This document shows positions 62,602 through 64,000 of a stretch of 64,000 nucleotides of DNA, in pieces. The translations under genes were made by a program, and so were the position numbers. Under the pieces are notes generated by a model. That model did no database searches and was not told the DNA's origin. It was given only the letters and a program-made list of their open reading frames with translations. The stretch is taken from NCBI RefSeq assembly GCF_000802245.2, contig NZ_CP021080.1:744001-808000 (forward strand), read 5' to 3'. How positions within the stretch are numbered: the first letter of the stretch is position 1; each line of letters opens with the position of its first letter. This DNA is from Streptomyces pluripotens (GTDB lineage Bacteria > Actinomycetota > Actinomycetes > Streptomycetales > Streptomycetaceae).

Positions 62602-62787
62602 GGAAGGCGGTCCGGGGAAACGGGCTGGTCGAAAGGCCAGTACCGCGCCCCGGGCCGACCTTACCGACTCCACGGTGAGATAGGGCACATCCCGCCCGTC
62701 GAATACGAAGCCAACTACTACACCGAACTCAAAAAACCCCAGGTCATCACCACGATCTGAGATCTCTACCGAACCCGGGGCGGTTCA

Positions 62788-62924
62788 CAGTCTGCAAGGG
62801 GCTCCTCCCAGCAGGCCGCGGCCAGGCCAGACGCCGCACGTGTTCTCAGCGTTGTCGCCAGAGGGCCTACCGCAATCGTCTGTCCTGTGACACTGAACTT
62901 GGAGCGCGTGCCATCGAAGTCTGA
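62788..62924 (+). pseudogene. tniQ: tniQ 3' part of element 2 (fifth zinc finger)
   Basis: After one CAG duplication, the frame from 62791 reads CKGLLPAGRGQARRRTCSQRCRQRAYRNR and stops at 62922-62924. Joined to the part ending at 59280 it recreates C-T-V-C...C-S-Q-R-C, the fifth finger. Without the IS3 element the gene would be complete. Confidence 0.88.
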
Positions 62925-62944
62925 GTGGTGCGGGATGCTGGCAT

Positions 62945-63532
62945 TCAGACCGAGCCATCCTCGGCAACAAGCTGCACCACCCCCACCCACGCGAACTCGT
63001 TCTTCGTATGGACTGCGCGGACCCTCCACCGGCCTGCCGGAAGCTGCACGGGAGCCTGTTCCGGCTGGCCACCACCGGGATACTCCACGCCGAGATCCGC
63101 GCCGGCTTCGGCCGAGTCCATCAGCACCGCAGGGCCATCAACGGCCCACAAGCCGCCGTCCTCCCACGGAGTATCCGGATCGGCCACAACTGCTTCCGCC
63201 CCCGCGAGCACTTCTTGCTCCGAATCCGCAGCCAGCCATCGCACGAAGAGCAATTCCTCCGACAGGAAGCACGTCATTGCGGGTTCATCGGCCAGGACAA
63301 GCGCAGTGGCAGTCTCCCCGCGCACAGCGATCACGCCGGCCCAGTCGTCGACCTCGCAAGCTCGGTCATAGTCATCACGGCCTCCGTCCTCACCCAGGAC
63401 AGAGCCATCCTCCGTGCACCCGCCCCATGCGCCAACGCAGGACTCGGGGAGCACGATCAACGGACCGCCCATCGAGCTGACCCAGGCCAGCTCAGCACGG
63501 TCGCTGCGACCAGATTCGCGGGAATCGTTCAT
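62945..63532 (-). CDS. Imm21-like immunity protein
   Basis: A 195-aa protein resembling the Imm21 family of immunity proteins from polymorphic toxin systems: LAWVSSMGGPLIVLPESCVGAWGG near the start, DYDRACEVDDWAGVIAVRGETATALVLADEPAMTCFL in the middle and RWLAADSEQEVLAGAEAV. It has a strong acidic bias. The ATG is at 63532. There is no toxin gene beside it, so it is an orphan immunity gene carried between tniQ and the right end of element 2. Family call by motif memory; it could be another member of the same fold. Confidence 0.75.
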   Translation of the reverse strand: MNDSRESGRSDRAELAWVSSMGGPLIVLPESCVGAWGGCTEDGSVLGEDGGRDDYDRACEVDDWAGVIAVRGETATALVLADEPAMTCFLSEELLFVRWLAADSEQEVLAGAEAVVADPDTPWEDGGLWAVDGPAVLMDSAEAGADLGVEYPGGGQPEQAPVQLPAGRWRVRAVHTKNEFAWVGVVQLVAEDGSV

Positions 63533-63635
63533 GCGCGCAGTCTGCCGCTAGCCACTGACACCGGACAGCGGCGGGGCGGACACCTCTGAGGACAGCCAAA
63601 CGGCACGGGACAACATCGGTCGATTCGTTGGGCCT

Positions 63636-63736
63636 GGACCACATCAGCTGAGATTTTCAACTCCTCCTCATCTCAATACATCTGGTCGCCGCAGTTCACG
63701 GGGATGGTCAGGGACCAGATCATTCGCGACGGGTCA
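63636..63736. repeat. Right-end repeats of element 2 (putative)
   Basis: GGACCACATCAGCTGAG (63636-63652) and GGACCAGATCATTCGCG (63712-63728) are inverted counterparts of the left-end CTCAGGTGATCTGGTCC units. A further imperfect unit in direct orientation lies near 63671-63687. Similarity to the left end is partial. Confidence 0.55.
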
Positions 63737-63799
63737 AAGACTGCTGAAAATCTCGGGTTCTGGCCCCGGCTCGGTGGAGTCGGGGCCAGTCTTGTAGGC

Positions 63800-64000
63800 A
63801 TGCAGGGGGAATGGGCCGGAGAGATGGTCGGGCCGGATGTGTGGGAGACCTGCCGGGAGTTGATCCCGGCAGGGAGTGTGTTCGCGTTCCTCGCCGAGCA
63901 TCGCGAGGTGCTGTTCCCGCCAGGAATGTTCACCGACATGTACCCCTCGTCCAACGGCCGTCCGAGTCTGCCGCCGCAGGTCCTGGCCGTGACGGTGGTG
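63800..64000 (+). CDS. IS1182-type transposase N-terminus, cut by window end
   Basis: The first 67 residues of an actinobacterial IS1182-family DDE transposase: MQGEWAGEMVGPDVWETC, RELIPAGSVFAFLAEHRE and MYPSSNGRPSLPPQVLAV. The frame is open to the window edge. Its left inverted repeat should lie between about 63737 and 63799; a GC-rich dyad (GGCCCCGGCTC... GTCGGGGCC) is there but I could not define the end. Confidence 0.8.
   Translation, partial: MQGEWAGEMVGPDVWETCRELIPAGSVFAFLAEHREVLFPPGMFTDMYPSSNGRPSLPPQVLAVTVV

Larger units (their letters stand above)
60513..62690 (+). mobile_element. Group II intron with reverse transcriptase, approximate ends
   Basis: A ribozyme intron located between the IS3 OrfB codons for H-E-A-L-G and I-P-P-V-E-Y. 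The 5' boundary is near a GTGTGCGGGTGCG sequence (60513-60525), the usual GTGYG-type intron start. The 3' boundary is after the domain VI hairpin near 62675-62690. Exact splice points could not be fixed by eye. The RNA part before the reverse transcriptase (about 60551-61095) has no other gene. It contains a complete RT and a recognisable domain V, so it may be active. Confidence 0.85.
59281..62787 (+). mobile_element. IS3-family element in tniQ, itself split by a group II intron
   Basis: 3,507 bp flanked by a 3-bp duplication CAG (59278-59280 and 62788-62790), the size made by IS3 elements. Terminal inverted repeats begin TGAACCGCCCCG at both ends and continue imperfectly to GGTAGAGA. Contains orfA, orfB in the -1 frame and, within the last codons of orfB, a group II intron. 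Removing the element and one CAG restores the tniQ frame exactly. Confidence 0.92.
54292..63736. mobile_element. Tn7-like transposon, element 2, approximate boundaries
   Basis: Contains tnsA-tnsB-tnsC-tniQ on the plus strand with overlapping genes, and an Imm21-like gene. The left end is set by the repeated CTCAGGTGATCTGGTCC units (54302-54350). The right end is placed where complementary units occur (63636-63652 and 63712-63728), with a possible outermost TGACCC...TGATCTGGTCC repeat ending near 63736. I could not find a matching target duplication, so the outer coordinates may be off by tens of bases. The internal IS3 and intron account for 3.5 kb. Confidence 0.65.

Noticed and set aside
1..64000. 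tRNA, rRNA or riboswitch genes
   Set aside because: No cloverleaf with conserved T-loop bases, rRNA segment or known riboswitch core was recognised by eye on either strand.

Overview
The window is high-GC DNA with actinomycete codon use, GTG/TTG starts, 4-base ATGA/GTGA gene overlaps and gene families typical of Streptomyces. It looks like an accessory (perhaps sub-telomeric) part of a Streptomyces-type chromosome: a nonribosomal peptide cluster bordered by transposase debris, then stress/redox and transporter genes, then a stack of nested mobile elements. No rRNA, tRNA or CRISPR array was seen.

Region by region. 0.4-5.7 kb: secreted M1-type metallopeptidase, secreted PGRP-type amidase, a terminator-like hairpin, and a HipA-like kinase/DUF3037 pair. 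5.7-6.3 kb: remnants of a tyrosine integrase and an IS1380 transposase. 6.4-9.5 kb: TetR repressor divergent from an NTF2-like/NmrA-like/hydrolase operon, with two matching palindromic operators between them. 9.8-11.1 kb: broken Tn3, IS4 and IS630 transposase pieces. 11.3-34.1 kb: the NRPS cluster. A minus-strand operon of about 19 kb runs from MbtH through a methyltransferase, an A-FkbM-T protein, a lone C domain, a T-C-A-T-C-A-T-TE synthetase, a flavin oxidase, a free-standing Asn/Asp-tRNA-synthetase-like catalytic core, an MFS exporter, a P450, a type II thioesterase and an SDR. A divergent C*-A(Thr)-T protein stands on the plus strand. 34.2-45.5 kb: two PPOX-fold proteins, a Rieske lipoprotein, an isochorismatase-fold protein, LysR/DMT and MocR/PPOX divergent pairs, two more DMT exporters, a Clp-N protein, an SRPBCC protein and a PadR regulator.

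45.6-63.7 kb: two Tn7-like transposons of related type, back to back and in opposite orientation. Element 1 is bounded exactly by 15-bp inverted repeats and a 5-bp ACTAG duplication (45578-54265). It carries tnsA-tnsB-tnsC-tniQ plus a GNAT gene, and its tnsB is split by an IS21 element (5-bp CCTGG duplication) that itself carries a passenger gene. Element 2 (from about 54292) has intact tnsA-tnsB-tnsC, but its tniQ is split by an IS3 element (3-bp CAG duplication) whose orfB is in turn split by a group II intron. It carries an Imm21-like orphan immunity gene. Both TniQ proteins have an N-terminal TniQ-like segment followed by five repeated Cys zinc-finger units, an unusual layout for a target-selection protein. 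The two elements are broken in complementary genes. The window ends inside an IS1182-type transposase.

The most promising biology is (a) the peptide cluster that joins split NRPS modules, an FkbM-interrupted adenylation domain, a repurposed class II aaRS core and a P450 without a normal ExxR motif, and (b) the zinc-finger-array TniQ Tn7-like transposons.
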